From positions 17,384-81,383 of the forward strand of contig JAEUPW010000139.1 of NCBI GenBank assembly GCA_016790045.1: DNA of 64,000 bases, read 5' to 3'. The notes under the pieces are model-generated. The model was not told the DNA's origin. It made no database searches and saw only the letters and a list, made by a program, of their open reading frames with translations. Position 1 is the first letter of the stretch. The number at the start of each line of letters is the position of its first letter. A program made the translations under genes and the position numbers. Shown one piece after another: positions 16,310 to 24,604 of the stretch. This stretch comes from Candidatus Competibacteraceae bacterium (GTDB lineage: Bacteria; Pseudomonadota; Gammaproteobacteria; Competibacterales; Competibacteraceae).

Positions 16310-17688
16310 CCGCTGAACTCGTTTTCGATCCCGCCCTGATCCGCAAATACGACAAGGCCGGACCCCGTTACACCTCCTACCCGACCGCCGTGCAGTTCCA
16401 CGAGGGCTTCGGCGAGGCCGAGTATCGCGAACACGCCCGCCTCAGCAACGCGACCGGCCGGCCGCTGTCGCTGTATTTTCACATCCCGTTCTGCGACACG
16501 GTGTGTTTTTACTGCGCCTGCAACAAGATCATCACCAAAAATCGCCGTCACACCGTCCCTTATCTCGATCGCCTTTACCGGGAAATCGCAGTGCAGGGCG
16601 AGTTGTTCGACCGCGACCGCCCCGTGACGCAATTGCATTGGGGCGGCGGCACGCCGACCTTTATCAGCGCCGATGAGATGCGCGAACTGATGCGGGTCAC
16701 CGGACGGCATTTCCGGCTGCTCGACGACGGCGGCGGCGAATACTCCATCGAGGTGGACCCGCGCGAAACCGACGGGCACACCGTCGCGCTGCTGCGGGAA
16801 TTGGGTTTCAACCGGCTGAGCCTGGGGGTGCAGGATTTCGATCCGGCGGTGCAAAAGGCGGTCAACCGCCTCCAGTCCCGCGAGATCACCTTGCAGGTGA
16901 TGGAGGCCGCCCGGCGCGAGGGCTTCAAATCGGTCAGCGTGGATTTGATCTACGGGCTGCCGCTGCAAAGCGTCGCCAGCTTCGAGCGCACCGTGGAGGA
17001 GATCATCGCCCAAAACCCTGACCGGATTTCGGTGTTCAATTACGCCCATCTGCCGGAATTGTTCAAAACCCAGCGCCAGATCGACGCCGGGGCCTTGCCG
17101 GCGGCGGCGGTGAAGCTGGAAATCTTGGAGCGCACCATCGAACGGTTGACCGGGGCCGGTTATGTCTACATCGGCATGGATCACTTCGCCAAGCCCGACG
17201 ACGAGCTGGCGCTGGCGCAGCGAGCCGGCACCCTGTATCGCAATTTTCAGGGTTACAGCACCCACGCCGACTGCGATCTGATCGGTTTCGGCGCGACCTC
17301 CATCGGCATGGTTGGCGACAGCTACAGCCAGAATCTGAAAGGCTTGGAAGAGTATTACGCGCGGATCGACTCCGGCCGTTTGGCGGTGTTTCGGGGCGTG
17401 CGGCTGGACGCCGACGACCGGCTGCGCCGGGCGATCATCACCGAGCTGATCTGCCATTTCGGGCTGGAATTCTCCGCCATCGAGCGGCGGTACGCGATCC
17501 GCTTTCGCGAGCGCTTCGCGGCGGAGTTGGCGGAATTGGCGGACATGCAGGCGGACGGGCTGCTGGCGCTCGATCCGGCCGGCATTCGGGTGTTGCCGGC
17601 GGGACGGCTGTTGATCCGCAATATTTGCATGGTGTTCGACCGCTATTTGCGCGAACAGCGCCAGCAACGCTTTTCCAAGGTGATCTGA
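16306..17688 (+). CDS. hemN: Oxygen-independent coproporphyrinogen III dehydrogenase HemN
   Basis: A 460-residue radical SAM enzyme that decarboxylates coproporphyrinogen III to protoporphyrinogen IX without oxygen. The cluster ligands are Cys63, Cys67 and Cys70 with Cys72 following (CDTVCFYCACNK). YDKAGPRYTSYPTA at the N-terminus is the HemN-specific substrate trip-wire region, which separates true HemN from HemW-like proteins. HWGGGTP, EVDPR, LGVQDF and GMDHFAKPDDEL are further family blocks. The start is a GTG overlapping the stop of the PAS-GGDEF-EAL gene by 4 bp, so the two are coupled. Confidence 0.97.
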   Translation: MTAELVFDPALIRKYDKAGPRYTSYPTAVQFHEGFGEAEYREHARLSNATGRPLSLYFHIPFCDTVCFYCACNKIITKNRRHTVPYLDRLYREIAVQGELFDRDRPVTQLHWGGGTPTFISADEMRELMRVTGRHFRLLDDGGGEYSIEVDPRETDGHTVALLRELGFNRLSLGVQDFDPAVQKAVNRLQSREITLQVMEAARREGFKSVSVDLIYGLPLQSVASFERTVEEIIAQNPDRISVFNYAHLPELFKTQRQIDAGALPAAAVKLEILERTIERLTGAGYVYIGMDHFAKPDDELALAQRAGTLYRNFQGYSTHADCDLIGFGATSIGMVGDSYSQNLKGLEEYYARIDSGRLAVFRGVRLDADDRLRRAIITELICHFGLEFSAIERRYAIRFRERFAAELAELADMQADGLLALDPAGIRVLPAGRLLIRNICMVFDRYLREQRQQRFSKVI

Positions 17689-17799
17689 ATTCGCGGCCTT
17701 GAGGCCGATCGAAACGGGGTGCGGCGAGAGACTGTTGCGGAATTTTGGTCACCGGCTTGTCGCGGACGCAATTTTCGGTTAATTCTTAACGATTAAAAG

Positions 17800-17812
17800 T
17801 GGCTTCAAGCCA
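17800..17812. promoter_or_regulatory. 13-bp dyad upstream of the liv operon
   Basis: TGGCTT-c-AAGCCA is a perfect 6+6 palindrome with one central base. It lies 45 bp before the livJ start codon, just after an AT-rich stretch that could hold the promoter. It could be an operator; the regulator is unknown. A palindrome this long can also arise by chance. Confidence 0.3.
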
Positions 17813-17856
17813 TGTGATCGCCTTAAAACCACCATGATCGGGAGAGGAGTGAGTTG

Positions 17857-18975
17857 ATGAACAGATTCAACCGTCACGCATTGACTATCGCCGCCGGCGT
17901 CGCGATGTTGGGCTTGAGCGGGCTGGCGCGCGCCGAGACCATCAAGATCGCCTTGGCCGGACCCACCACCGGCCCGGTCGCCCAGTACGGCGACATGCAG
18001 ATGATGGGCGCCAAGATGGCGGTCGAGCAGATCAACGCCAAGGGCGGCGTCGGCGGCAAGACGCTGGAAGCGGTGGTCATCGACGACGCTTGCGAGCCCA
18101 AACAGGCGGTCGCGGTCGCCAACCAGATCGTCAACCAGAAGATCAAATTCGTCATCGGCCATCTCTGCTCCGGCTCCACCCAGCCCGCGTCCAAGATTTA
18201 CGAAGACGAAGGCATTCTGATGATCACCCCGGCGGCCACCAATCCCGCCATCACCCAGCAGGGCTACAAGATGGTGTTTCGCACCATCGGCACCGACGAC
18301 CAGCAAGGCCCGACCGCCGGTCGCTACATCGCCGCCAAAATCAAACCCAAGAAGCTGGCGATCATCCACGACAAGCAGCAATACGGCGAGGGCATCGCCA
18401 AAGAGGTCGACAAGACCGTGAAGGCGGCCGGGCTCAAGCCGGTGCTGTTCGAGGGCATCAGCAAGGGCCAGACCGACTTTTCCGCCCTGATCACCAAGAT
18501 GAAAAAGGACGGCGTGGATTTCGTTTACTACGGCGGCTATCACCCGGAACTGGGCCTGCTGCTGCGCCAGTCGCGCGAGCAGGGCTTCGACGCCGGCTAC
18601 ATGGGCCCGGAAGGCGTGGGCAACAAAGACATCAGCGCCATCGCCGGCCCGGCTTCGGAAGGGCTTTTAGTGACGCTGCCGGCCGATTTCAGTTCCGATC
18701 CGGCCAACGCCGATCTGGTCAAGGCGTTCAAGGCCAAGAACGAAGACCCGACCGGCCCGTTCGTGATGCCGGCCTACGCCGGCGTGCAAATCATCGCCGA
18801 CGCCATCAAGGGCGCCAAGACCGAGGACGCGGTCAAAGTCGCCGATCACATCCGCAAGAACAGCTTCCAAACCCCCATCGGCAAGGTGGCCTTCAAGGAC
18901 AACGGCGATTTGAAGGAATTCGAATTCGTCGTGTTCACCTGGCACGCCGACGCCACCAAGACGCCGGCCAAATGA
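17857..18975 (+). CDS. livJ: Branched-chain amino acid ABC transporter, periplasmic binding protein
   Basis: A 372-residue periplasmic ligand-binding protein of the Leu/Ile/Val family (type I periplasmic fold). Residues 1-24 form a signal peptide ending ARAE. The mature start TIKIALAGPTTGPVAQYGD and the blocks HLCSGSTQPASKIYED and FRTIGTDDQQGP match LivJ/LivK. The ATG at 17857 is preferred over the TTG three bases earlier because GGAGAGGAG (17841-17849) sits seven bases before it. It is the first gene of a five-gene transporter operon, with a stem-loop before livH. Confidence 0.95.
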   Translation: MNRFNRHALTIAAGVAMLGLSGLARAETIKIALAGPTTGPVAQYGDMQMMGAKMAVEQINAKGGVGGKTLEAVVIDDACEPKQAVAVANQIVNQKIKFVIGHLCSGSTQPASKIYEDEGILMITPAATNPAITQQGYKMVFRTIGTDDQQGPTAGRYIAAKIKPKKLAIIHDKQQYGEGIAKEVDKTVKAAGLKPVLFEGISKGQTDFSALITKMKKDGVDFVYYGGYHPELGLLLRQSREQGFDAGYMGPEGVGNKDISAIAGPASEGLLVTLPADFSSDPANADLVKAFKAKNEDPTGPFVMPAYAGVQIIADAIKGAKTEDAVKVADHIRKNSFQTPIGKVAFKDNGDLKEFEFVVFTWHADATKTPAK

Positions 18976-18987
18976 GTTGACGGCCAG

Positions 18988-19011
18988 GGGCGAGGACTCA
19001 AAACCTCGCCC
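18988..19011 (+). terminator. Stem-loop between livJ and livH (attenuator or mRNA-stabilising)
   Basis: GGGCGAGG (18988-18995) pairs with CCTCGCCC (19004-19011) around an 8-base A-rich loop, followed by TTGTCGTTT. Such hairpins after a binding-protein gene commonly lower read-through or protect the upstream mRNA, so that the binding protein is made in excess over the membrane parts. The structure is visible; its effect is inferred. Confidence 0.5.
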
Positions 19012-19073
19012 TTGTCGTTTGCGGCGCGCTCCGGGTTCGCGCCCTGTCTTCCACTCCTCCAGGCGCGGCGGCC

Positions 19074-20003
19074 ATGTCCGGTTTCTCTTTCCTCGAATTT
19101 GTCCAGCAGATCATCAACGGTCTGACCCTGGGCAGCATTTACGCCCTGATCGCCATCGGCTACACCATGGTGTACGGCATCATCGGCATGATCAATTTCG
19201 CCCACGGCGAGATTTACATGATCGGCGCTTACGTCGGCCTGATGGCGATCACCGGCTTGAGTTTGTTCGGCGTGGACAGCATCGCCGCCATTTTGCTGGT
19301 GACGCTCGCCATCAGCATCCTGGTGACCGGCTCCTACGGCTGGACCGTCGAGCGGCTCGCTTACCGGCCGCTGCGCAATAGCCCGCGCCTGGTGCCGCTG
19401 ATTTCGGCCATCGGCGTGTCCATTTTCCTGCAAAACTATGTCCAGATCGGCCAGGGCGCGCGGGATGTGTCGATGCAGCCGGTGCTGACCGGCGGCTGGC
19501 GCTTCGGCCCGGCCGACGGGTTTCAGGTCTATCTGTCTTACATGCAGGTGCTGATCGCGGTGGTGACGGTGGCGTTCATGGCCGGCCTGACGCTGTTTAT
19601 CTCCCGCTCGCGGCTGGGCCGGGCCTGCCGGGCCTGCTCGCAGGACCGGACCATGGCCAACCTGCTCGGCATCGACACCGACCGGGTGATCGCGCTGACC
19701 TTCGTGCTCGGCGCGGCGCTGGCGGCGGTGGCCGGGGTGCTGGTCGGCATGTATTACGGCCTGGTCAACCCCTTCATCGGCTTCATCGCCGGCCTGAAGG
19801 CGTTTACGGCGGCGGTGTTGGGCGGGATCGGCAGCATTCCCGGCGCGATGCTGGGCGGGGTGGTGCTGGGCTTGGCGGAAAGTTTCGCCTCGGCCTACCT
19901 GCAAACCGAATACAAGGACGTGGTGGCCTTCGCGCTGCTGATTCTGGTGCTGCTGATGCGGCCGACCGGCTTGCTGGGGCGGCCGGACGTGGAGAAGGTG
20001 TAG
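19074..20003 (+). CDS. livH: Branched-chain amino acid ABC transporter permease LivH
   Basis: A 309-residue inner-membrane permease with about eight hydrophobic helices. The LivH blocks LTLGSIYALIAIGYTMVYGIIGMINFAHGE near the N-terminus and GLKAFTAAVLGGIGSIPGAMLGG near the C-terminus are present. It pairs with LivM to form the translocation channel. It follows livJ after 98 bp that hold a stem-loop and is followed three bases later by livM. Confidence 0.96.
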   Translation: MSGFSFLEFVQQIINGLTLGSIYALIAIGYTMVYGIIGMINFAHGEIYMIGAYVGLMAITGLSLFGVDSIAAILLVTLAISILVTGSYGWTVERLAYRPLRNSPRLVPLISAIGVSIFLQNYVQIGQGARDVSMQPVLTGGWRFGPADGFQVYLSYMQVLIAVVTVAFMAGLTLFISRSRLGRACRACSQDRTMANLLGIDTDRVIALTFVLGAALAAVAGVLVGMYYGLVNPFIGFIAGLKAFTAAVLGGIGSIPGAMLGGVVLGLAESFASAYLQTEYKDVVAFALLILVLLMRPTGLLGRPDVEKV

Positions 20004-20006
20004 ATC

Positions 20007-21284
20007 ATGCCGCGCACCCTGATCGATGCCCTGCTGGCGGCGGTGCTCACCGCCGTTTTGCTCATCCCCATTTTCGGCCTGCGCATTCAGGTGGACGGCG
20101 TCAACGTCGCGCTCGACCGCACGCCCACGCCAGTCGTCATCGCGGTCGTCGCCGTTTTTTTGCTGAGGCTGTTCAAGCGGCCCTTGCAACGGCTTTGGGC
20201 GAGCTGGAAGGTTCCCGGGTCCTGGCGCGCCAATTCCGCCACGGCCGCGCTGCGGCAAACGGCCCAGCACCCGCGCGCCCGGCAGGCGCTGTGGCTGCTG
20301 CTGTTGGCCGTGGCGGTGATTTGGCCGTTTACGGTTTCGCGCGGCGCGGTGGACGTGATGACGCTGGCGTTGATCTACGTGATGCTGGGCCTGGGGTTGA
20401 ACATCGTGGTCGGATTCGCCGGTTTGCTGGTGCTGGGCTACGCCGCGTTCTACGCCGTCGGCGCTTACGCTTACGCCTATCTGGCCCAACAGTTCGGCTT
20501 GTCGTTTTGGCTGTGTCTGCCGATCGCCGGCGGCCTGGCGGCGCTGACCGGCTTTCTGCTCGGCCTGCCGGTCTTGCGCCTGCGCGGGGACTATCTGGCC
20601 ATCGTCACGCTGGGCTTCGGCGAAATCACCCGCTTGCTGCTCAATAACCTCAATTTTCTGACCGGCGGTCCCGACGGCATCGGCGGCATCCCCCGCCCCA
20701 GCTTGTTCGGGCTGGAATTCGGTCGCCGAGCGAAAGACGGCGGCGCGACCTTTCACGAGTTCTTCGGTCTCGACTACAGCGGCGATCACGCGGTGATTTT
20801 CATGTATCTGCTGGGCTTGGCGCTGGTGCTGGCGACGCTGTTCGTCATCGATCGGCTGTTGCGGATGCCGCTCGGCCGGGCGTGGGAGGCGCTGCGCGAG
20901 GACGAGATCGCCTGCCGCTCGCTGGGCTTGAACCCGACCGTGATCAAGCTCTCGGCGCTGACTTTAAGCGCCGCCTTCGCCGGGTTCGCCGGCGCGTTTT
21001 TCGCGGCGCGCCAGGGCCATATCAACCCGGAATCCTTCACCTTCATCGAGTCGGCGATGGTGCTGGCGATCGTGGTCTTGGGCGGGATGGGCTCGCAATT
21101 GGGCGTGGTGCTGGCGGCCATCGCTATCACCGTGTTGCCGGAGCTGGCGCGCGAGTTCAACGAGTATCGGATGCTGGCTTTCGGCCTGGTGATGGTGCTG
21201 ATGATGATGTGGCGGCCGCAGGGCCTGATCCCCGCCTCCCGGCCGCCGCTGACGTTGCCGGAGCGCGCGGAGGCGGCGCGATGA
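20007..21284 (+). CDS. livM: Branched-chain amino acid ABC transporter permease LivM
   Basis: A 425-residue permease, long for the family as in LivM of gammaproteobacteria, with an extra N-terminal membrane section before the core that begins [37 protein letters not shown]. The core has the blocks [16 protein letters not shown] and [13 protein letters not shown], the latter a cytoplasmic coupling loop that meets the ATPases, and ends [13 protein letters not shown]. It begins three bases after livH and its stop overlaps the livG start (ATGA). Confidence 0.96.
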   Translation: MPRTLIDALLAAVLTAVLLIPIFGLRIQVDGVNVALDRTPTPVVIAVVAVFLLRLFKRPLQRLWASWKVPGSWRANSATAALRQTAQHPRARQALWLLLLAVAVIWPFTVSRGAVDVMTLALIYVMLGLGLNIVVGFAGLLVLGYAAFYAVGAYAYAYLAQQFGLSFWLCLPIAGGLAALTGFLLGLPVLRLRGDYLAIVTLGFGEITRLLLNNLNFLTGGPDGIGGIPRPSLFGLEFGRRAKDGGATFHEFFGLDYSGDHAVIFMYLLGLALVLATLFVIDRLLRMPLGRAWEALREDEIACRSLGLNPTVIKLSALTLSAAFAGFAGAFFAARQGHINPESFTFIESAMVLAIVVLGGMGSQLGVVLAAIAITVLPELAREFNEYRMLAFGLVMVLMMMWRPQGLIPASRPPLTLPERAEAAR

Positions 21285-22087
21285 CCCTGCCCGCCTCCGC
21301 TCCAACCCCCGCCGCAGGAGCCGGCCGTTCGCTGCTGGACGTGCAAAATCTCAGCATGCGCTTCGGCGGCTTGCTGGCGGTCGATAACGTGACCTTCGAG
21401 GTCCGGCGAGGTCAGATTTTCGCCATCATCGGCCCCAACGGCGCGGGCAAGACCACGGTGTTCAACTGCGTCGGCGGCTTTTATCGGCCGACCACCGGCG
21501 CAGTGACGCTGGACGGCCAGCCGATCCAGCATCTTCCCAGCCACCGCATCGCCCGCCTGGGGCTGGTGCGGACTTTTCAGAACGTGCGGCTGTTCAAGAC
21601 CATGACCGTGGTCGAAAACCTGCTGATCTCGCAACACGCCCAGTTGGAGGCGCGGCTGCTGCCGGGTTTGTTCAAAACCCCGAAGTATCGCCGCGCGGAG
21701 ACGGCGGCGCTGGAACGCGCGGCGTTCTGGCTGGAGAAAGTCGGCTTGCTGGCCGTGGCCAACCGCGAGGCCGGCAACCTGGCCTACGGCCAACAGCGGC
21801 GGCTGGAAATCGCCCGCTGCATGATCACGCATCCCAAGCTGTTGATGCTGGACGAACCGGCGGCCGGCTTGAACCCGCAGGAAACCCGCGATTTGGACCG
21901 GCTCATCAACGAACTGCGCGCCGAACACGGCGTGTCGGTTTTGCTGATCGAACACGACATGAGCCTGGTGATGGGCATCTCCGACGAGATTTTGGTGGTG
22001 GAATACGGCCGGCCCATCGCCACCGGCGACCCCGCCGCCATCCGCGCCAATCCCAAGGTGATCAAGGCGTACCTGGGGGAAGAGTGA
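21281..22087 (+). CDS. livG: Branched-chain amino acid ABC transporter ATPase LivG
   Basis: A 268-residue ABC ATPase. Walker [10 protein letters not shown] is at 51-59, the signature motif is the LivG-typical [13 protein letters not shown], and Walker B is [12 protein letters not shown], followed by [11 protein letters not shown] with the switch His. The start ATG overlaps the livM stop by 4 bp. The first 16 residues are an extra Ala/Pro-rich stretch before the normal start of the domain. It should form a heterodimer with LivF. Confidence 0.96.
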   Translation: MTLPASAPTPAAGAGRSLLDVQNLSMRFGGLLAVDNVTFEVRRGQIFAIIGPNGAGKTTVFNCVGGFYRPTTGAVTLDGQPIQHLPSHRIARLGLVRTFQNVRLFKTMTVVENLLISQHAQLEARLLPGLFKTPKYRRAETAALERAAFWLEKVGLLAVANREAGNLAYGQQRRLEIARCMITHPKLLMLDEPAAGLNPQETRDLDRLINELRAEHGVSVLLIEHDMSLVMGISDEILVVEYGRPIATGDPAAIRANPKVIKAYLGEE

Positions 22088-22089
22088 CG

Positions 22090-22791
<702 letters not shown>

Positions 22792-22829
22792 CGCGACCCC
22801 GGCCTCAAACGGGGCCGCGGGCGACGAAA

Positions 22830-22868
22830 CGCCCCGGCGCTGGCTTGAGCGAAGCGGGAACCGGGGCG
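22830..22868. terminator. Hairpin between livF and convergent adk
   Basis: CGCCCCGG (22830-22837) pairs with CCGGGGCG (22861-22868) across a 23-base loop in the 102-bp gap between two convergent genes. No T-run follows on either strand. It may end both transcripts weakly. Confidence 0.35.
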
Positions 22869-22893
22869 CGAGGTGATGGGCCAAGCGCCGGGT

Positions 22894-23457
22894 TCAAGCG
22901 ATTTTGTCCAGCGCCGCGCGGATGCGCTGGCCGATGTCCTCGACGGTGCCGGTGCCTTTGATGGTGTGCAGCAAACCTTTCTTGGTGTAGAAATCGATCA
23001 AGGGGGCCGTCTTCTCCTCGAACACCCGCAGCCGGTTGCGGATGGTGTCTTCGTTGTCGTCGGCGCGGCCGCGCCCCAGCAAGCGCTTGACGATTTCCTC
23101 GTAATCGACGTCGATGAACAGCACGGCATCGAGCGGTTGGCCGAGTTTGTCCAGCAGTTTGTCCAGGGCCTCGGCCTGGGGGAGATCGCGCGGAAAACCG
23201 TCCATCATGAAGCCCTTGGGATTGCTTTGGGCGAGCTTGCGCACAGCGTTTTCGATCATGCCCAAAACGATGTCGAACGGCACCAAGTTGCCCGCGTCCA
23301 TGTAAGGTTTGGCGCGCTGGCCCAGGTCGGTGCCGGCGGCGACTTCGGCGCGCAACAAATCGCCGGTCGCGACCGTGGAGACGCCGTAGCGTTCGATGAT
23401 GGAATCGGTTTGGGTTCCCTTGCCTGAACCGGGTGCGCCTAACAGAACGATTCTCAT
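22894..23457 (-). CDS. adk: Adenylate kinase, short-lid form
   Basis: A 187-residue nucleoside monophosphate kinase converting ATP + AMP to 2 ADP. The P-loop GAPGSGKGT is at 7-15, the AMP-binding helix TGDLLRAE at 31-38, and the DGFPR block at 86-90. The lid (about 128-138, GRGRADDNEDT) is short and lacks the 27-residue insert of the 214-residue enterobacterial enzyme. Short-lid Adk occurs in some gammaproteobacteria such as Xanthomonas, so the assignment stands, though UMP/CMP kinases have a similar lid. It is a single gene divergent from ppa. Confidence 0.94.
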   Translation of the reverse strand: MRIVLLGAPGSGKGTQTDSIIERYGVSTVATGDLLRAEVAAGTDLGQRAKPYMDAGNLVPFDIVLGMIENAVRKLAQSNPKGFMMDGFPRDLPQAEALDKLLDKLGQPLDAVLFIDVDYEEIVKRLLGRGRADDNEDTIRNRLRVFEEKTAPLIDFYTKKGLLHTIKGTGTVEDIGQRIRAALDKIA

Positions 23458-23708
23458 GGTGGTTTCACTCTAGTGGGGGCAGGAAATGTTGGAAAGGTCA
23501 AACAGATGCTCGCCGTTCGCGGGCCGAATCCGGTCGCTCGCCCGCCGCTCGAACGCTAGCGCGCCGGGGCTGGTGGGCGACGGTTCCGCTCGAACGCGGG
23601 CTCTCGCCCGGCGGCGCGAATCCGCTGCGCTGTCAAGCGTCCGACCTTGTTGTAGTATAGACACGCTTGGCCAAACTACACCCTCATCAACCCCCGAAGG
23701 GCTATGCC

Positions 23709-24242
23709 ATGATTTTGGACAGAGTCGGCGCCGGTCATAACCTCCCTCACGAATTCAACGTCATCATCGAAATTCCGGCCCACGCCGATCCGGTCAAATA
23801 CGAAGTCGACAAGGAAACGGGCGCTCTGTTCGTGGATCGCTTCATGAATACCGCCATGCATTATCCCTGCAATTACGGCTATATCCCGCAAACGCTGTGC
23901 GACGACGGGGATCCGCTGGATGTCTTGGTGGTGGCGCCGCTGCCGGTGATCAGCGGCTGCGTGGTGCGCTGCCGGCCGCTGGGCTTGCTGAAGATGACGG
24001 ACGAGCGCGGCGGAGACGCCAAACTGCTGGCCGTGCCGATCAAAAAGGAATGCGCGTTGTACGATGACATCGAGTCGGTCGAACAGATGGCCAAGGCGCA
24101 ATTGAACCAGATCGCCCACTTTTTTCAGCATTACAAGGATTTGGATTCCGGCAAGTGGGTGCAGCTCGACGGTTGGGGCGACGTGGACGAGGCCAAGGCG
24201 GAAATCGAGGAATGCGTGGAGCGCTATCGGCAGCAATCCTGA
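23709..24242 (+). CDS. ppa: Soluble inorganic pyrophosphatase (family I)
   Basis: A 177-residue cytoplasmic hydrolase of pyrophosphate. The family I signature D-G-D-P-L-D is at 66-71 (Asp66, Asp68, Asp71), with HYPCNYGYIPQT before it and KDLDSGKWV near the C-terminus. I chose the ATG at 23709, which gives the normal length; an upstream in-frame ATG at 23667 would add 14 residues. A GAAGGG stretch eight bases before it serves as ribosome-binding site. The membrane-bound proton-pumping pyrophosphatase follows 349 bp downstream on the same strand. Confidence 0.97.
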   Translation: MILDRVGAGHNLPHEFNVIIEIPAHADPVKYEVDKETGALFVDRFMNTAMHYPCNYGYIPQTLCDDGDPLDVLVVAPLPVISGCVVRCRPLGLLKMTDERGGDAKLLAVPIKKECALYDDIESVEQMAKAQLNQIAHFFQHYKDLDSGKWVQLDGWGDVDEAKAEIEECVERYRQQS

Positions 24243-24591
24243 AGCGACGCGCTTCCCGCAGTTTCCACCGCCATTACCACCGCCATTAAACGGCTAAAAA
24301 GCGCGGGCTTGGCCCGGGCGCTTTCAGGGTTTTCCGGCGCGGGCGCGATGATTTCTGGCGGCTCGGCCATTTGTTGGCGCGATCTTGGCCTATTCTTTAG
24401 CGAGAGCGTGATATGCTGGGCTTTAGGCTGCTCGGGTCCGACGGCTGGGCTGGCGGCCGATCAAGTTCGGGCTGGACGTTGCCGAGCGGGTCGCAAGAAA
24501 GCGACCCGACAGGCCAATAATAGAAACATGACACAATAATTCGGAGAACGATCATGATTCTGAAAAACACAAACTGCGGAGGATATCGGTC
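24243..24591. other. 349-bp non-coding gap and hppA leader
   Basis: This is the only gap over 300 bp. Just after ppa, AAAGCGCGGGC (24298-24308) pairs with GCCC-gg-GCGCTTT (24312-24324), an imperfect hairpin that could end the ppa transcript although no T-run follows. Nearer hppA, CGGGTCGC (24487-24494) pairs perfectly with GCGACCCG (24501-24508) around AAGAAA. The last 50 bases are AT-rich and hold a 16-codon reading frame described separately. I recognise no known riboswitch, small RNA or tRNA in it. Confidence 0.6.
24298..24324 (+). terminator. Hairpin after ppa
   Basis: An 11-bp stem interrupted by a 2-base bulge, with a 3-base TTG loop, lies 55 bp after the ppa stop codon. The flanks are A-rich before and CAGGGTTTT after, so it is a modest candidate for an intrinsic terminator. 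Confidence 0.4.
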
Positions 24592-24604
24592 ATGGCGACG
24601 GTAG
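24554..24604 (+). CDS. Possible 16-residue leader peptide overlapping the hppA start
   Basis: ATG at 24554 follows CGGAG by about seven bases and opens a frame of 16 codons that ends with TAG at 24602-24604, 13 bases inside hppA in another frame. The ribosome-binding site of hppA (GCGGAGGA) lies inside it. The peptide ([16 protein letters not shown]) has no obvious regulatory codon run. It could couple translation or be accidental. Confidence 0.25.
   Translation: MILKNTNCGGYRSWRR

Noticed and set aside
17694..17707. Hairpin after hemN as terminator
   Set aside because: The stem is only 5-6 bp with a tiny loop and no T-run.
24361..24420. TTGGCC and TATGCT as an hppA promoter
   Set aside because: The spacing of 21 bp is too long for a normal sigma-70 promoter.
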